Source of the DNA: Acetobacteraceae bacterium
GTDB taxonomy: Bacteria > Pseudomonadota > Alphaproteobacteria > Acetobacterales > Acetobacteraceae
Length of the DNA stretch: 7,269 nucleotides
Direction: 5' to 3'
NCBI GenBank assembly: GCA_025356735.1
Contig: JANXRT010000123.1
Coordinates: forward strand, 1 to 7,269
Shown: in pieces, positions 5,492-7,269 of the stretch
Numbering within the stretch: the first letter of the stretch is position 1
Layout of the letters: the number at the start of each line of letters is the position of its first letter
The notes under the pieces: model-generated
What the model was told of the DNA's origin: nothing
Databases searched by the model: none
The model's input: the letters and a program-made list of their open reading frames with translations, nothing else
Made by a program: the position numbers and the translations under genes

Positions 5492-6871
5492 ATGGATGGA
5501 ACAACAATCGACGCCGCCGACGGCGTCTCGGCGCCCGACCGCAACCGCGCCATGGTCACCCTGTCGATCGCCATCTGCATCTCCGTCTTGGGCTCGGTGA
5601 TCGCCAATATCGCACTCCCCGCCATCGCCGAGAGCCTCGCCATCACCCCCGCCCAGTCGGTCTGGGTAGTCAATTCCTACCAGGTCGCCGTTACCGTTTC
5701 GCTGCTGCCGTTCTCCTCGCTCGGCGACATCTACGGCTACAAGCGTATCTATTTGATTGGCCTGGCAATCTTCACCGCGGCCTCGCTCGCCTGCGGCCTG
5801 GCCGGCTCGCTGCCGCTGCTGGTCGCCGCCCGCATCCTGCAGGGCATAGGCGCCGCCGGCATAATGAGCGTCAACATGGCGCTGGTGCGCTACATCTATC
5901 CCCGCGCCCAGCTCGGCCGCGGCGTCGGCACCACGGCGATGGTGGTGGCGACATCCTCTGCCGCCGGACCCTCGGTCGCGGCCGCGATCCTGGCCGTCGC
6001 ACCCTGGCAGTATCTGTTCATCTTCAACGTGCCGCTTGGCATCCTGGCGATCGTCCTGGCCCTGCGCTCGCTGCCCGCGACGCCACTCTCCGCCCACCGG
6101 TTCGACATCGCCAGCGCCGCCCTCAACGCGGTCGGCTTCGGCCTGATCTTCATCGGCGCCGACGGGCTGGGCCATAACCGAGGCCTCGGCCTCTCGATCG
6201 CCGAACTCGCCATCGGCCTCGCCATCTTCACCCTGTTCGTGCGCCGTCAGCTATCCCTGTCAGCACCCATGCTGCCCGTCGATTTGCTCCGCATCCCCGC
6301 CTTCGCCCTGTCGGCGATAACCTCGATCTGCTCCTACGCCTGCCAGACCCTCGCCTACCTCGCCCTGCCGTTCTACTTCCAATACGTAGGCGGCCAGTCG
6401 CAGGTCGAAACCGGCCTGCTGATGACGCCCTGGCCCGCCGTGGTGATGATCGTCGCCCCCATCGCCGGCCGCCTGTCCGACCGCTACCCCGCCGGGCTGC
6501 TGTGCGGCACCGGCCTCGCCATCCTCAGCGCCGGCATGCTGCTGCTGATGCAGGTCTCGCCCGGCGCCCACTGGGGCAACGTGATGTGGCGCATGGCGAT
6601 CTGCGGCATCGGCTTCGGCCTGTTCCAGTCCCCCAACAACCGGGAATTCATGGCCGCCGCCCCCCACGCCCGCAGCGGCGCCGGCAGCGGCATGATGTCA
6701 ACCTCGCGCCTGGTCGGCCAAACCCTGGGCGGCCTCATCGTCGCCATGGCCTTCGCCTCGTCCGGCACCGGCCGCGCCGGCGTCGAGCACGGCGCTATCA
6801 TCGGAATGGGCATCGGCGTCGGGTTCTCCGCGGTCGCGATGGCGGCCAGCTTCTGGCGGCTGCGGCGGTAA
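5492..6871 (+). CDS. MFS transporter, DHA2 (EmrB/QacA) family exporter
   Basis: A 459-residue inner-membrane proton-driven exporter, with about 14 hydrophobic segments by eye, typical of the DHA2 family (TM1 about 21-43, the last about 434-455). Signatures include NIALPAIAESL after TM1 (39-49), motif A as SLGDIYGYKRIYLIG (76-90) with D79 and R85, RILQGIGAAGIMS (114-126), the antiporter motif C region ATSSAAGPSVAA (153-164) and SPNNREFM (380-387). The length is slightly short for a 14-helix member, but no segment seems missing. ATG 5492 is chosen because AGAAGG lies 11 nt upstream and the first helix follows at a normal distance; a second ATG four bases later is out of frame. No membrane-fusion (EmrA-like) gene is adjacent. 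The substrate is unknown: a drug, an organic acid or a metabolite from the divergent thioesterase operon are all possible. Confidence 0.93.
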   Translation: MDGTTIDAADGVSAPDRNRAMVTLSIAICISVLGSVIANIALPAIAESLAITPAQSVWVVNSYQVAVTVSLLPFSSLGDIYGYKRIYLIGLAIFTAASLACGLAGSLPLLVAARILQGIGAAGIMSVNMALVRYIYPRAQLGRGVGTTAMVVATSSAAGPSVAAAILAVAPWQYLFIFNVPLGILAIVLALRSLPATPLSAHRFDIASAALNAVGFGLIFIGADGLGHNRGLGLSIAELAIGLAIFTLFVRRQLSLSAPMLPVDLLRIPAFALSAITSICSYACQTLAYLALPFYFQYVGGQSQVETGLLMTPWPAVVMIVAPIAGRLSDRYPAGLLCGTGLAILSAGMLLLMQVSPGAHWGNVMWRMAICGIGFGLFQSPNNREFMAAAPHARSGAGSGMMSTSRLVGQTLGGLIVAMAFASSGTGRAGVEHGAIIGMGIGVGFSAVAMAASFWRLRR

Positions 6872-7179
6872 AAGCAAGCTTCGGGCGCTGCTTGAAGCCC
6901 CAGAAATCCCCAGGGTACGCCATCGGTTCGACTGCCGGCTCCGACCAGCTGGAATGCCTACCGAAGGTGTCGCTGCTTTGACCTCCTACGAGTTGTATCT
7001 ATCCTGATCGGCGCTGCAAGGACGAAAAAGATTGACTCGACGTATCCCACGCATGTCGGTTCGGCTGCCTCAGATCAGCACAACCGCGACCAAACTTAGA
7101 CTATAACGTCTAGATATTTTCCATGTTATGTGATAGGCGTCATGGTTGAGATCTATTTGAAGGTGGATGGTGGAACTTT
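6872..7179. other. 308-bp non-coding stretch, increasingly AT-rich
   Basis: No gene is supported here. Just after the exporter stop, CAAGC (6875-6879) can pair with GCTTG (6890-6894) around a 10-nt loop, a weak terminator candidate without a T-run. The first half remains GC-rich; from about 7020 onward the DNA becomes AT-richer (about 40% G+C in 7081-7140). A short dyad around TATAAC lies at 7097-7112. An AGGAGG-like string on the minus strand near 6981-6988 has no suitable start codon behind it. Confidence 0.5.
7097..7112. promoter_or_regulatory. Dyad enclosing a TATAAC box, possible promoter/operator
   Basis: TAGAC (7097-7101) and GTCTA (7108-7112) form an inverted repeat around TATAAC, which resembles a -10 hexamer. 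It lies about 70 bp before the secreted-protein ATG in AT-rich DNA. No TTGACA-like box is found at the right spacing upstream, so the promoter assignment is tentative. Confidence 0.3.
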
Positions 7180-7269
7180 ATGTTAGTTCGCTGTGCCACC
7201 CTCCTTCTTATCGCGGTGATCCCGGCAGCGAGTGTTTCAAGCGAGACATTAGCTCAAGGCATTTCGAAG
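7180..7269 (+). CDS. Probable secreted protein, N-terminal fragment
   Basis: Only the first 30 codons are in the window and the frame is open to the right edge. They read as a classic Sec signal peptide: MLVR with one basic residue, a hydrophobic core CATLLLIAVIPAAS, then a polar region with a plausible cleavage after TLA, before Gln at residue 26. The upstream GGTGGA (7169-7174) ends 5 nt from the ATG and can serve as ribosome-binding site; an in-frame stop at 7147-7149 prevents a longer start. The mature protein is not visible, so no function is proposed. There is no lipobox Cys at the cleavage position, so it is more likely periplasmic or secreted than a lipoprotein. Its AT-rich upstream DNA differs from that of the other genes here. 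Confidence 0.55.
   Translation, partial: MLVRCATLLLIAVIPAASVSSETLAQGISK

Noticed and set aside
5424..5507. N-terminal extension of the thioesterase to 5507
   Set aside because: It would overlap the exporter start and cover the whole divergent spacer; the hotdog domain begins normally at the Met at 5423.
5348..6175. Minus-strand frame opposite the exporter gene
   Set aside because: Gly/Asp/Arg/Gln-rich low-complexity translation with no motif, mirroring the coding bias of the exporter.
6875..6894. Exporter terminator hairpin
   Set aside because: Only five pairs around a 10-nt loop and no following T-run; not strong enough to list as a terminator.
6921..6946. tRNA 3'-end look-alike (GGTTCGACT ... 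CCGACCA)
   Set aside because: The T-stem does not pair, the distance from TTCGA to the ACCA end is two bases short, and no D-arm, anticodon arm or 5' acceptor strand is found upstream. Probably chance.
1..7269. CRISPR array, insertion sequence, transposase, integrase or complete RNA gene
   Set aside because: No regularly spaced repeats, no recognisable transposase or recombinase in any frame and no complete tRNA or rRNA signature were found on reading both strands.

Overview
The window looks like a chromosomal stretch of a GC-rich alphaproteobacterium. An Acetobacteraceae/Rhodospirillales-type host is my best guess, based on strong G/C at third codon positions, the style of the substrate-binding protein with its Arg-Arg signal peptide, and the short divergent spacers. 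No rRNA, tRNA, CRISPR array or intact mobile element is visible. The taxonomic placement is inference.

Layout from left to right: (1) the last 80 codons of a class III (CaiB/BaiF) CoA-transferase enter from the left edge. (2) A 216-bp non-coding stretch follows, with a hairpin and a 15-bp tandem duplication. (3) Next is a GTG-started gene for an unrecognised 223-residue protein, close to 50% GC and unlike its GC-rich neighbours. (4) An MBL-fold hydrolase on the minus strand is divergent from a family 5 ABC-transporter substrate-binding protein on the plus strand, with about 70 bp between the starts. (5) A minus-strand two-gene operon encodes a hotdog-fold thioesterase and an MDR-family NADPH:quinone-reductase-like enzyme, joined by an ATGA stop/start overlap. 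(6) A DHA2-type (EmrB/QacA) MFS exporter is divergent from that operon across 68 bp that hold an 8-bp inverted repeat. (7) About 300 bp of non-coding, increasingly AT-rich DNA leads to the first 30 codons of a probable secreted protein that runs off the right edge.

How the genes might fit together (inference): a CoA-transferase, an acyl-CoA thioesterase resembling the betainyl-CoA type, an MDR oxidoreductase, an orphan periplasmic binding protein and an exporter are typical of small organic-acid or acyl-CoA utilisation neighbourhoods. The sequence does not identify a substrate, and the separate promoters argue against one pathway operon. The parts that differ from this ordinary metabolic background are the AT-richer orphan gene with its repeat-bearing left flank, the dyad in the thioesterase/exporter promoter region, and the AT-rich right end. 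I see no convincing new multi-gene system here.
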